Assembly (NCBI GenBank): GCA_964420835.1
Contig: CAYQUO010000004.1
Coordinates: 124,001-188,000, forward strand
DNA: 64,000 nucleotides
Direction of reading: 5' to 3'
Source of the DNA: CAYQUO01 sp964420835
GTDB taxonomy: Bacteria; Chloroflexota; Anaerolineae; Anaerolineales; Anaerolineaceae
Under the pieces are notes generated by a model. The model worked only from the letters and a program-made list of their open reading frames with translations, was not told where the DNA came from and did not search any database. Position numbers and translations under genes: made by a program. Below are positions 24,232-33,189 of the stretch, piece by piece (within the stretch, counting starts at the first letter, position 1; each line of letters begins with the position of its first letter).

Positions 24232-24969
24232 TCAGGGGGTCTTTTCCACCACCCAAAAGTGCGACAACCCCAGGAAGTTCAGGGGAGTCTTTTCCAGCGA
24301 TTGCAGTACAGTCCGCAGCAGTTTGCCGGCCGCAGGCAAACGGGCGATGATGTTGTCGTAGGCACCGAAGATCCTTGTCCGGCGGACGAAGCGCACCGGG
24401 AGGCCGCCGAACAGCCGCTCAAGGTCCTGCCTGGAATATACCTGCACGTGGGGGGCCAGGCGGTCCCGCAGGCTGCGGGGCAGGTAATTGACCAGAGGAA
24501 TGTTGCCAAAACGGTACCTTCCCCGCCAGTAGATGCCATGAGTCTCGAACGGATAGCCCCGGTTGGGGCAGAAGAGCACCAGGCGGCCGCCGGGTTTCAT
24601 CACCCTCACCATGTCATCGATGGCCATTTGGTCATCACCGATGTGTTCCAGAACTTCGTGGCTCAATACCAGGTCGAAGACTCCCGCAGCGAAAGGCAGC
24701 CGGCCTACCGACCCGTTGACCACCTGTTCCGCCTTGTGGCGGGAATCCACGGTGCGTTCAAATTCAATGTCCACCCCTACGGCTTGTGCGGCCAGGTCAT
24801 CCAGCCTTTCCAAGTAAGTGCCCACGCCGCATCCAGCCACCAAAACTTTCCCCGCCAGGCGGCCGTCGGCTGCCTCAAGGATCATCCCCAGGCGCCTTTC
24901 TTGCCCGGCACGCCATGTGTAGGAGGGTTCTCCGCGCTGGGCGGCTTTTTCCAGGTTGCGCGCTTCCAT
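24232..24969 (-). CDS. Class I SAM-dependent methyltransferase
   Basis: The 245-residue protein has motif I VLVAGCGVGTYLERLDDLA, the post-I strand AVGVDIEFE, and motifs FDLVLSHEVLEHIGDDQMAI and VMKPGGRLVLFCPN. It resembles the Methyltransf_11/ubiE-like group that acts on small molecules or lipids, and it has no fused domain. ATG 24969 is 20 bases after the stop of the histidine kinase gene on the same strand, so the two are cotranscribed. It converges on the other methyltransferase gene (13-base gap), but they are not close relatives in sequence. Confidence 0.8.
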   Translation of the reverse strand: MEARNLEKAAQRGEPSYTWRAGQERRLGMILEAADGRLAGKVLVAGCGVGTYLERLDDLAAQAVGVDIEFERTVDSRHKAEQVVNGSVGRLPFAAGVFDLVLSHEVLEHIGDDQMAIDDMVRVMKPGGRLVLFCPNRGYPFETHGIYWRGRYRFGNIPLVNYLPRSLRDRLAPHVQVYSRQDLERLFGGLPVRFVRRTRIFGAYDNIIARLPAAGKLLRTVLQSLEKTPLNFLGLSHFWVVEKTP

Positions 24970-24988
24970 CCGGGTTATGTGCAGCCGG

Positions 24989-26668
24989 TCATTTATTGAA
25001 TGGCACCCAGGCCAGCACCGAAGTTCCTTCGCCGGGCTCAGAGACGATCTCCACCTCGCCCCCAACGTTGTGCGCCCGGGTTTGCATGTTGGAGAGGCCA
25101 TGGCCAAGGGCCAGCCGGGTCTTGTCGATGTTGAATCCCCTGCCGTCGTCCCGCACCTCAAGCAGGGCACGTTCTGTTGTCACCCACACGCTCACCTCCA
25201 CGTGGGTCGCCCGGGCGTGTTTGGCAACATTTGCCAGCGCTTCCTGGCAGATGTGGAACAGCGCCAGGGTCTGCACGTCCGGCAATCCGGTTACACCGTC
25301 CTGCGGCACCTGCAATGTCACCTCCACCAGCGTATTGGCCCTGAATTCCGACACCAGCCGTTGGATGCCGCTCAACAGGTTGTCATCGTGTAACTGCCGG
25401 GGGCGCAGGTCCAGGATGTAAGCCCGTATATCCCGGATGGTGCTGTTCAAGTCGTTGATGGCCTGGTCAATTCGCGTTTGTGAGGCAGCCGGGTCGTCAG
25501 GCATTAATAGGCGGGCATGTTCCAGCGTCAGGCCCACGGCGTAGATCGACTGGATGATGCCGTCGTGCAGGTCCATGCCGATCCGCTCGCGTTCCTCCAA
25601 AACAGCCAGGCGCCGTTGCTGCAGGTTGAGGCGCAGGTTCTCGATGACCGTCCCGATCCACACACCAATGGTGGAGAGGAACTGAGTTCCGAGTGCGTCG
25701 AAGGGTTGATCACTGGAGGAACCCACGCAGAGTACCCCCAGCACCATTCTCCGCCCGGGGAGCGGGAAGCAGGCGATATGTTTCAGCCTGCCTTCGTCAA
25801 CCGCAGTCCGGTTCAGTTCGGTTTCCTCGAAATTTGGCAACCTCAACAGGGAATATTGCCCCGACTGGGCAACCACCCCCACCATTCCTTTGCCCTCCTT
25901 GTAACTGTTATGCTGCCATAGCGGTAACCCATTACGGCTGTGCTGGTGGGTAAGGTTCATGATCGTGCTGTCGCCCTGGCGCAGGTACAGTTCGCCTGTT
26001 TCCAGGCTCAGGTAGTCCATTACCTGGGTCAGCGCCTTGTCCAGGATCTCCTCAAGCCTGTCCGTGGTCGAAGCCAGGGTTGAGGCCAGTTCGTTCAGCA
26101 GTGCCAGGTTCTCGTTGCGCCGGATAAGAATTTCATCCCTTCCCAGCAACTGTCGGTACAGGCGGGCGTTTGAAATGGCCACCGCGGCATAACTGGCCAG
26201 CGTTTCGATCACCCGCTGGTCCTCCAGGCTGAATTCCTCCTCTTCGATCTTGTCAGTGAGATAGATCTGCCCCAACTGGCGCTCTCCATGCCGGATGGGG
26301 ACGCCCAGGAAGGAGGTCATTGGAGGGTGATTTTCCGGAAAACCGACGCTGCGCGGGTCCTTTTGGATGCTGGCTACACGGATGGGCGTTCTGGCGTGCA
26401 TCAGCGCGCCGATCAGCCCAAACCCTTGTGGCGGGTGATCGATCAGGGCTTTTTCGCTCTCGGACATCCCTACCGTCAGGAACTGGACAAGTTCACCCCG
26501 TTCGTCCAGAACGCCCACGGCTGCATACCGCGCCCCGGCCTGTTCAGCCGCAATGGCGGCGATCCGGTGAAGGAGCGATTCAAGGGCAATATCCTGTACC
26601 AGTTCCAGGCTTGCCTGGTGTAGGGCTGCGAGCCGATCCTCCATTTGTTCACGGGTAAGCACGGTCAT
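24989..26668 (-). CDS. GAF-domain sensor histidine kinase (NarL type)
   Basis: The 559-residue soluble protein has two GAF domains (about 15-165 and 185-345), a HisKA_3 dimerisation domain with the phospho-accepting His in ERERIGMDLHDG (near residue 368), and an HATPase domain ending GRGFNIDKTRLALGHGLSNM. This is the NarL/DegS-type, cytoplasmic layout. The GAF domains probably sense a redox signal, gas or small ligand. No transmembrane segment and no adjacent response regulator were found. The start at ATG 26668 is preferred over TTG 26674. Output may go to a distant regulator. The methyltransferase gene is downstream in the same unit. Confidence 0.9.
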   Translation of the reverse strand: MTVLTREQMEDRLAALHQASLELVQDIALESLLHRIAAIAAEQAGARYAAVGVLDERGELVQFLTVGMSESEKALIDHPPQGFGLIGALMHARTPIRVASIQKDPRSVGFPENHPPMTSFLGVPIRHGERQLGQIYLTDKIEEEEFSLEDQRVIETLASYAAVAISNARLYRQLLGRDEILIRRNENLALLNELASTLASTTDRLEEILDKALTQVMDYLSLETGELYLRQGDSTIMNLTHQHSRNGLPLWQHNSYKEGKGMVGVVAQSGQYSLLRLPNFEETELNRTAVDEGRLKHIACFPLPGRRMVLGVLCVGSSSDQPFDALGTQFLSTIGVWIGTVIENLRLNLQQRRLAVLEERERIGMDLHDGIIQSIYAVGLTLEHARLLMPDDPAASQTRIDQAINDLNSTIRDIRAYILDLRPRQLHDDNLLSGIQRLVSEFRANTLVEVTLQVPQDGVTGLPDVQTLALFHICQEALANVAKHARATHVEVSVWVTTERALLEVRDDGRGFNIDKTRLALGHGLSNMQTRAHNVGGEVEIVSEPGEGTSVLAWVPFNK

Positions 26669-26773
26669 GATCAACTGGGTGAATTTTACTCGATTTTACC
26701 CATATTGCACCCGGAACACAGCAGCCTGCCTGGAGATCCAATTCGGTAAGCCCGGGATTAGCGGCGGTTGTTG

Positions 26774-26779
26774 TATAAT
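26774..26779 (+). promoter_or_regulatory. TATAAT -10 box of the molybdopterin oxidoreductase gene
   Basis: TATAAT ends 13 bases before ATG 26793, so a leader of about six bases is expected. No obvious -35 precedes it. Confidence 0.45.
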
Positions 26780-26792
26780 CCCGACAGGGAAC

Positions 26793-27440
26793 ATGTTGGG
26801 AATGGTCAGCAGAGCGCAGAACCCTTCGAGTATTAATGCCAACCCCCGTCAGGAAGGTCGACTTCCACCCGGGCAATCCCCCTCGCGGCGCTTTCCCGTC
26901 CAGCATTATGGCCTGTTGCCGGTATTCCAGCCGGCGGCCTGGTTGTTTCGCATCTGGGGGGCGGTGGATAAACCGGCTGCCCTCACCTGGGACCAAATTT
27001 GGGAGATTCCACGCCGCCGCCTCACCCTGGACATCCATTGCGTTACCCGGTGGAGCAGGCTGGATACAGATTGGGAAGGCATTACCGTCGCTTCCCTGCT
27101 GGAAGCGGCGCAGGTAAGACCACTGCCGGAAGCGGCTTTTGTTATGCAGCATGCCGAATACGGGTTCACGGTCAACCTGCCGCTGCACGTGCTGCTGGCG
27201 GAAAATTTCCTGTTGGCGACCCATTACCGCGGCAGACGGCTTACCCCGGAACACGGCTGCCCCCTGCGCGGGGTGGTTGGCTCCATTCCGGGCCGCCGGG
27301 ACCTGCCAACCCCCTATCTACGGAAGGGGGCCAAATGGTTGCGTGGGTTGGAATTCATGTCCAGGGACCGCCCCGGATTTTGGGAAAGGGCAGGCTATCA
27401 CAACGAAGCCGATGTCTGGAAGGAACAGCGTTTCGCCTGA
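26793..27440 (+). CDS. Sulfite-oxidase/MsrP-like molybdopterin oxidoreductase domain protein
   Basis: The 215-residue protein is a single oxidoreductase molybdopterin-binding domain. The conserved Mo-ligand cysteine is in LDIHCVTRWSRLD, with CPLRGVV and PTPYLRKGAKWLRGLEFM further on. This matches the YedY/MsrP and plant-type sulfite oxidase superfamily but lacks a dimerisation domain. It has no Tat or Sec signal, so it is cytoplasmic, unlike MsrP. The reaction is unknown; sulfite, sulfoxide or another oxyanion would fit. Start ATG 26793 is a choice among three nearby ATGs. It is divergent from the kinase gene and could be transcribed from the TATAAT at 26774-26779. Confidence 0.82.
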   Translation: MLGMVSRAQNPSSINANPRQEGRLPPGQSPSRRFPVQHYGLLPVFQPAAWLFRIWGAVDKPAALTWDQIWEIPRRRLTLDIHCVTRWSRLDTDWEGITVASLLEAAQVRPLPEAAFVMQHAEYGFTVNLPLHVLLAENFLLATHYRGRRLTPEHGCPLRGVVGSIPGRRDLPTPYLRKGAKWLRGLEFMSRDRPGFWERAGYHNEADVWKEQRFA

Positions 27441-27509
27441 CCGGCAACAGGGTTGCTGTTCCGGCCGCCAAAGCCCGGGAATTGCCGGTGCCGGCATCGA
27501 TAATCGATA

Positions 27510-29918
27510 TCAATTCTCTAGGGATGCCAGCCGGGCGACGGTAACCCCTTCGCCGCCTTCAGAATCTCCGCCGGTCTCCCACGACGAAACGTTCGGCGAC
27601 CTGCGCAGGGCATCCCGGATCACCTGCCGAAGCCGCCCCGTTCCCTTCCCGTGGATGATTCGCACCATGGGCAGCCCGGCCAGCGAGGCTGCATCCAGGT
27701 AATTCCCCAGGGTTTCAAGGGCGTCCTCGGCGCGCTGGCCCCGCAGGTCCAGTTCCATCCCCGGAGATGGGTGAAACACCCGCAGGAGCGGCTGTGATTC
27801 GGCCGCCGCCGGGGGGCGGCCCACCTTACCCCTCCCGGCCGGCAACGGTGGTTCGGGGTCGGCAGGCCGGCGGACTTCTTCCAGCCCCGCCCGGATCCTC
27901 AAGGCCCCTGCCTGGACCTCCACCTCGTTTTCGTTTACGGTATGGACAATCCCTTCCATGTTCAGCGAGCGGATGCGCACTTTTTCGCCCGGTTTAAGGG
28001 GGCGCGCCTCGCCAGGCAGGCTCGCCCGGTTGATACGTTCCGGCTCGCTGGTTTGCACCTCCAGTTCACCTGCTTTTTTGCGCAGCGCCTTCACTTCATC
28101 CAGGGGCTGCTTGGCTTTTTGCAGCGCCCGCTGTATCTCCTCGATCTCCGCCCGCAAGGTTTCCACTTCGTCTTCTGCCTGGCTGCGGGCCGATTGGAGG
28201 ATCCTGTCCCGCTCCTCCTCGATCTTTTCCAGGCGCCTGCTCAGTTCCCGTTGAACCGTTTGAGCCTCCTGGCGGGCGGTCTCGGCAGCCGAACGTGCCA
28301 AACGCGCCTTGTCCCGCTGGCGGTGGATCTCATCCAGCAGGTCTTCAGAGCGCAGGTCGCTGGGGTTGATCTGCTCCCGGGCGCCCCGCAGGATGCTCGC
28401 GGGCAGGCCCAGCCGTTCGGCGATCAGCAAGGCGTTCGAGCGCCCCGGCAGCCCGATGGTCAGGTGGTAGGTCGGTTTCAAGGTTTGCAGGTTGAATTCC
28501 ATGCTGGCATTGACCACGCCCGGGGTGCTGTGGGCAAAGGCTTTCAGTTCGGGGTAATGGGTCGCCACCAGCGAGGGGATCTTCCTTTCCACCAGGTGTT
28601 GGAGCAGTGCTCTGGCAAGGGCTGCTCCTTCCTGCGGGTCGGTGCCGGCTCCCAGTTCATCCAGCAGCACCAGGCAGTCCGGGCCCGCCTTTCCCAGGAT
28701 CCGTACGATGTTGGTGATGTGGCCGGAAAAGGTGGACAGCGATTGTTCGATGGATTGCTCATCACCAATATCAGCGAAAATGTCAACGAATATGCTCATG
28801 GCCGAGCCGGATTGTGCCGGGATGTGCATGCCGGCCTGGGCCATGGCGGCCAGCAGGCCGATGGTCTTCAGCGTCACAGTCTTGCCGCCGGTATTCGGCC
28901 CGGTGATCACCACGGCGAATGTGTCTTCATCCAGTTCAACATTGATCGGCACCACGCTCTCTGGTGCCAACAGGGGATGGCGGGCTTTGTACAACCGCAG
29001 GGTGATCCCCGGCGAGGTCCCCTTTGGCACGGGCTCCGAAAGCAACGGCTCGGAGGCGCGAATATCCTCGGCGTAACGGGCGCACATCATGGCCAGGTCC
29101 AACTCTGCCAGAGATGTCAGCGTGGCCTGAATTTGGGCTTCAGAGGCCCCCACAGCGGCCGACAGCCCCGCCAAAATGCGCCGTATCTCATCCCGCTCGG
29201 CAAGTTGAAGTTCGTGCCAGCGGTTGTTCAGGTCCACCACCGCCAGTGGCTCGATGAACAATGTCGCACCTGAAGAGGATTGGTCGTGGATAATGGAACG
29301 GATCCGGCCTTTGAATTCCGCCCTCAGGGGGATGACATACCTTCCATTCCGCTGGGTGATGATGGTCTCCTGAAGCATCGGTGCCTGTTGCGGGTCATTG
29401 ATAATGCGTTCCAGGCGGGCAAGCAGTCTATCATGAGAGGTTCGCAGTTCCCGGCGTATCCCGGCGAGTGTCTCGGAAGCCTGATCAACAACCTCCCCCT
29501 CATCTGAGATGGCCCTGCTGATCGAATCGACGATCCCGGGCGGTGGGACAAGGGAAGGACAGTGCATTGCAAGAAGCGGTGCCAGGTCCGAATTGCGCTC
29601 CAGCATGCGGCCGAATTCCCGGGCTGCCACCAGCGTATCCCTGGTCTTGATCAGTTCGAGGGGTTCCAGTACCCCCTCCCTGGCAGCCAGGTTCACCGCG
29701 GAGCGAATGTCGTGCACCCCGCCAATGTGAAGGTCGGGGTTGCTGCTCAGCAGCAGGCGGGCTTCGCCCGTCCTCCGTTGCCGCTCCAGGGCCTTTTCAA
29801 GCCTGGAAGTGGGCGCCAATGCGCGGGCCAGTTCGCTTGAGACATGAAAACTGGCGTAACCAGCCAGGCGTTCCAGCACTCGCGGGAATTCCAGGAGGTG
29901 AAGGGTTTTCTCATCCAT
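27510..29918 (-). CDS. mutS2: MutS2 endonuclease (MutS-related, Smr domain)
   Basis: The 802-residue protein has a MutS core without the mismatch-recognition domain, an ATPase with Walker A GPNTGGKT and Walker B LVLLDELGAGTDP, a long coiled coil (about residues 500-640), a KOW-like linker and a C-terminal Smr nuclease domain with DLRG and HGKGTGRLR. Length and order match MutS2. It acts in suppression of recombination and in ribosome-collision rescue, where Smr cleaves DNA or mRNA. The frame extends to 30002, but ATG 29918 (MDEKTLHLLEF) is the usual start, and a TATGAT -10 lies 12 bases upstream. The assignment is secure. Confidence 0.93.
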   Translation of the reverse strand: MDEKTLHLLEFPRVLERLAGYASFHVSSELARALAPTSRLEKALERQRRTGEARLLLSSNPDLHIGGVHDIRSAVNLAAREGVLEPLELIKTRDTLVAAREFGRMLERNSDLAPLLAMHCPSLVPPPGIVDSISRAISDEGEVVDQASETLAGIRRELRTSHDRLLARLERIINDPQQAPMLQETIITQRNGRYVIPLRAEFKGRIRSIIHDQSSSGATLFIEPLAVVDLNNRWHELQLAERDEIRRILAGLSAAVGASEAQIQATLTSLAELDLAMMCARYAEDIRASEPLLSEPVPKGTSPGITLRLYKARHPLLAPESVVPINVELDEDTFAVVITGPNTGGKTVTLKTIGLLAAMAQAGMHIPAQSGSAMSIFVDIFADIGDEQSIEQSLSTFSGHITNIVRILGKAGPDCLVLLDELGAGTDPQEGAALARALLQHLVERKIPSLVATHYPELKAFAHSTPGVVNASMEFNLQTLKPTYHLTIGLPGRSNALLIAERLGLPASILRGAREQINPSDLRSEDLLDEIHRQRDKARLARSAAETARQEAQTVQRELSRRLEKIEEERDRILQSARSQAEDEVETLRAEIEEIQRALQKAKQPLDEVKALRKKAGELEVQTSEPERINRASLPGEARPLKPGEKVRIRSLNMEGIVHTVNENEVEVQAGALRIRAGLEEVRRPADPEPPLPAGRGKVGRPPAAAESQPLLRVFHPSPGMELDLRGQRAEDALETLGNYLDAASLAGLPMVRIIHGKGTGRLRQVIRDALRRSPNVSSWETGGDSEGGEGVTVARLASLEN

Positions 29919-29930
29919 CCGCGGTAGTGT

Positions 29931-29936
29931 ATCATA
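29931..29936 (-). promoter_or_regulatory. TATGAT -10 box of mutS2
   Basis: Minus-strand TATGAT 12 bases before the start ATG 29918, leaving a leader of only about six bases. No Shine-Dalgarno and no clear -35 are visible. Confidence 0.4.
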
Positions 29937-30053
29937 ATTCCAGGGAGGGAAGCCGGAGCGGAGGGGGCGGGCTATTGAAGCATCGCTTTGGGTTGGATGC
30001 ATTTTACGAAAGGGAAGGTCCCGGCTGCAGTTCGCTGTTGGTTGTCAACCTGC

Positions 30054-30083
30054 TTGACATTGGAAAACCAGGTATGATACATT
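30054..30083 (+). promoter_or_regulatory. Likely promoter of the GGDEF protein gene
   Basis: TTGACA (30054-30059), an 18-base spacer and TACATT (30078-30083). It lies about 130 bases before the TTG start at 30221. The leader between them is unremarkable. Confidence 0.5.
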
Positions 30084-30220
30084 AACCCAATGGAACCCGG
30101 TTTGAAGAGGGTTAATTGGATCGTCCAAGGGAACGGGGCTTGAATGGACTGTGGGCTTCATCATGTACGTTGTTTCGAAAATAAATAACATTGGAGCCGG
30201 TATCTTCATGAGGGGATCTT

Positions 30221-32272
30221 TTGTCCAAAGAAAAGCAATCGCCTTCTAACCGGGTGAACGACCCCACGCGGAGATTGTCCGTTTTTGCGGGTGCGATTCC
30301 TGCAAACAACACCCCTGCCACCACCCCCAACCCACCGGATACACAAAGCCTTCTTGCCGCCGCCCAGCGTCATGCACAGGAGTTCGGCTTGCTGGAGCAC
30401 GTTCGCACGGCATTGGCGCGTGAAGTTGACCTCAAGGAGCTCTACCGTACCACTGTCCAGGCCATTGCCGATACCTTTGGCTATGCATTGGTCAGCCTGT
30501 ATCTTCTGGAGGGGGATCGGCTGGTCCTCCAAAACCAGGTCGGTTATTCCAAAACCATTCCAGAGATCCCGCTTAACAAGGGCGTGTTGGGGAGGGTGGT
30601 CCGGACCGGCAAACCTGTCCTGTTGCCGGATGTTCGAAAGGATAAGGAATTCCTGGGAGTCATCGAGAACATCACCTCGGAAGTGGCCGTTCCTTTTTTC
30701 GTTCAGGGTGAGGTTGCTGGAGCTCTAAATGTGGAAAGCATCCGTGGGGTGTACCTGGATGAGACTGACCTGCGCCTGGTAACGGCATTGAGCGAGCATA
30801 TCGGCATAGCCATCCGGCGGGCAAGGCTGTACACAAGGCTGCGTGAAAGCGAGACGGCTTACCGGAACCTGGCCAGCAACCTGCCCGGGATCGTCTTTCG
30901 TCTGCACCTAAATGACGAAACCCACATGGAGTTCTTTAATGACGTGCTCCTGGAAATGACCGGCTACAAACCTGCCGAGTTGACCGCGGGAAAGTTCACC
31001 GCGCTGGATCCCCACGTCCTAGAAGAGGACCGCGATCGATACATCGAGACCCTGAAAGCCGCAATCGATTCCCAAAAACCCTACCAGGTCGAGTTTCGTT
31101 TTTGCTGCAAGGACGGCAGCCAGCGCTGGTGCAACGAACGCGGCCGTCCCGAATATGATTCCCAGGGCCGAATGATCTTCCTGGACGGGGTGATCTTTGA
31201 TATTACCGAATCCAAGGCCATTGAAGAATCCATGGCGCAATATGCCCAGGAAATGGCAGCCCTCTATGAAACCTCCCTTGCCCTGACGGCTCACACGGGG
31301 TTGCCCACCCTGCTGCAAAAAATAGTCGAAAATGCAACCGCCCTGGTTCATGCACCGGTGGGCGGGCTTTATCTGGTCCAGGAGGAGGACGAGGAACTGG
31401 AACTGGCCGTTGGTTACAACCTGCCCGAAGATATCCAGGGGATCAGGATCAAAATCGGTGAAGGCCTGTCCGGACGGGTTGCCCAATCCGGGGAGGCTTT
31501 GATCGTTGAAGATTATCAACAATGGGAAGGCCAGGCCCCGGGTTTCCAAAAATTCCAGTTCCACAGGATCATGGGCGTTCCCTTGAAAATTAAAGGCCGG
31601 GTCATCGGCGTTATCACTGTGGCGGATACCTCCAGGCCCGGAACATTCAGCGAGGAGGATAAAAAACTGGTCAGCCTGTTTGCCGAACAGGCATCCGTGG
31701 CCATTGAAAATGCCCGTTTATATGCCCGGCTGGAAGATCAGGCAACTCGTGATGAGATGACAGGCCTCTATAATCGAAGGGGCTTTGGCGAGTTGGGATC
31801 TCGGGAAGTGGAACGGGCTGTCCGTTTTGAACATCCCCTGTCAGCCTTGTTCATCGATATCGACCATTTTAAAAAACTGAACGACAGCTATTCTCATGCC
31901 TTCGGAGACCAGGTCCTGCGGACGGTCAGCCGTGCCATACAGTCAGCCCTCCGCGAGATCGACCTGGTGACCCGTTACGGGGGCGATGAGTTCCTTGCTT
32001 TGTTGGTCGAAACGGACCTGAAGACAGCCAAACTGGTTGGGGAACGGGTCCGCAAGGCGGTGGAGCAGGCTCGCACGCCCCTTGGTCAGCGTCAATTGTG
32101 GACAACGGTCAGCATCGGCGTGGCCACGCTCGGTGGAGAAAACCTGAATTTGGATGATCTGGTCCATGCCGCTGATCAGGCCATGTACGCAGCCAAAGAG
32201 GCCGGCCGCAATTGCGTCTGGGTGGAAGGACAAACCAGGTCCGATTATGGATATCAGCCGCCTCTCATTTGA
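30221..32272 (+). CDS. Diguanylate cyclase with GAF-PAS-GAF sensory domains
   Basis: The 683-residue cytoplasmic protein has GAF 1 (about 60-210), a PAS/PAC domain (220-345), GAF 2 (355-510) and a C-terminal GGDEF domain (515-675). The active site is YGGDEF (GGDEF at 587-591), with FIDIDHFKKLND carrying the first metal ligand. The inhibitory RxxD site is present as REID five residues before GGDEF, so product feedback by c-di-GMP is expected. It should make c-di-GMP in response to signals sensed by the GAF and PAS domains. The start is TTG 30221, supported by AGGGG 7 bases before it. No EAL domain and no membrane anchor are seen. Confidence 0.92.
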   Translation: MSKEKQSPSNRVNDPTRRLSVFAGAIPANNTPATTPNPPDTQSLLAAAQRHAQEFGLLEHVRTALAREVDLKELYRTTVQAIADTFGYALVSLYLLEGDRLVLQNQVGYSKTIPEIPLNKGVLGRVVRTGKPVLLPDVRKDKEFLGVIENITSEVAVPFFVQGEVAGALNVESIRGVYLDETDLRLVTALSEHIGIAIRRARLYTRLRESETAYRNLASNLPGIVFRLHLNDETHMEFFNDVLLEMTGYKPAELTAGKFTALDPHVLEEDRDRYIETLKAAIDSQKPYQVEFRFCCKDGSQRWCNERGRPEYDSQGRMIFLDGVIFDITESKAIEESMAQYAQEMAALYETSLALTAHTGLPTLLQKIVENATALVHAPVGGLYLVQEEDEELELAVGYNLPEDIQGIRIKIGEGLSGRVAQSGEALIVEDYQQWEGQAPGFQKFQFHRIMGVPLKIKGRVIGVITVADTSRPGTFSEEDKKLVSLFAEQASVAIENARLYARLEDQATRDEMTGLYNRRGFGELGSREVERAVRFEHPLSALFIDIDHFKKLNDSYSHAFGDQVLRTVSRAIQSALREIDLVTRYGGDEFLALLVETDLKTAKLVGERVRKAVEQARTPLGQRQLWTTVSIGVATLGGENLNLDDLVHAADQAMYAAKEAGRNCVWVEGQTRSDYGYQPPLI

Positions 32273-32495
32273 AGGCGTCGGCTGCCGTCATGGTTGTTGT
32301 GTCGATGGGGAATTGAAAATGGAATTATCCGCAGATCAATCAGGCGCCTGTTGGTTGAACTCCGGTGTGTTACAATGAAACGAACAGGAATGGCTTTCAG
32401 ATGATGGTAGGCAAGTGTTCCGCTGATCGCTTGCCAAATGACCCTCATTTCATAACCCTCAATAATTGGTTGTTTTTACCGAAAAGGAGAAAAAC

Positions 32496-32963
32496 ATGAA
32501 AGGGAACGAAAAACTCATTCTTACACTGAATTCATTGCTGGCTGACGAGTTGACCGCCATCAATCAATACATGGTCCATTCAGAGATGTGCGCGGATTGG
32601 GGCTACGACCGGTTGCACGAAGCAGTTGAAAAGCGTGCCATTGATGAAATGAAGCATGCCGAAAAACTCATCGGCCGCATCCTGTTCCTTGAAGGCCTGC
32701 CGATTGTGACGAACTTAAAAAAGATCCATATCGGCGGGGATGTCAAAGCCCAGGTGGAGAATGACAGGATCTCGGAAACCGAAGCCATCCAGGCCTATAA
32801 TGACGCCATCCGCCAGTCGGCGGACCTTGGCGACAACGGAACCCATGAACTCCTGAAGTCCATCCTAGTGGACGAGGAAGTTCACCTCGACTGGCTGGAA
32901 GCTCAACTTGATCAGATAGACCAGATCGGCATCGAAAACTACCTGGTGTTCCAGATCGAGTAA
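32496..32963 (+). CDS. bfr: Bacterioferritin
   Basis: The 155-residue four-helix ferritin has the di-iron centre (ferroxidase) ligands Glu18, Glu51, His54, Glu94, Glu127 and His130, present in DELTAINQY, DEMKHAE and DEEVHLDWLE. The heme ligand Met52 is also present (EMKH). Start ATG 32496 follows AAAAGGAG. It stores iron as a 24-mer and detoxifies Fe(II) with O2 or H2O2. It is transcribed alone, after the cyclase gene by 224 bases. No iron box was found directly upstream, although a Fur-like box lies at 4.7 kb. Confidence 0.95.
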   Translation: MKGNEKLILTLNSLLADELTAINQYMVHSEMCADWGYDRLHEAVEKRAIDEMKHAEKLIGRILFLEGLPIVTNLKKIHIGGDVKAQVENDRISETEAIQAYNDAIRQSADLGDNGTHELLKSILVDEEVHLDWLEAQLDQIDQIGIENYLVFQIE

Positions 32964-33189
32964 AACCACCCCAAAAATCGTTGATCGGAAGAGGATCCCC
33001 GGGAAGCCAGCCTTGGGGATTCTTGTCTTTTGGCTGCAACCGCCGTCCAACCGGCTTCCCAACCTCGTCCTTTGCGTGTCCATCTGATATTGCAGGCTCC
33101 TTGGCCCTTGTGCGCCATGCACACTGGAACGGCAGGGTGTCCCCGGGAGGATGATGGTATACTACCCGGCGCAGGAGCAAGCCCGCCAA

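Noticed and set aside
27942..29273. 443-codon plus-strand frame opposite mutS2
   Set aside because: MutS2 has intact motifs on the minus strand, and this frame is a compositional shadow.
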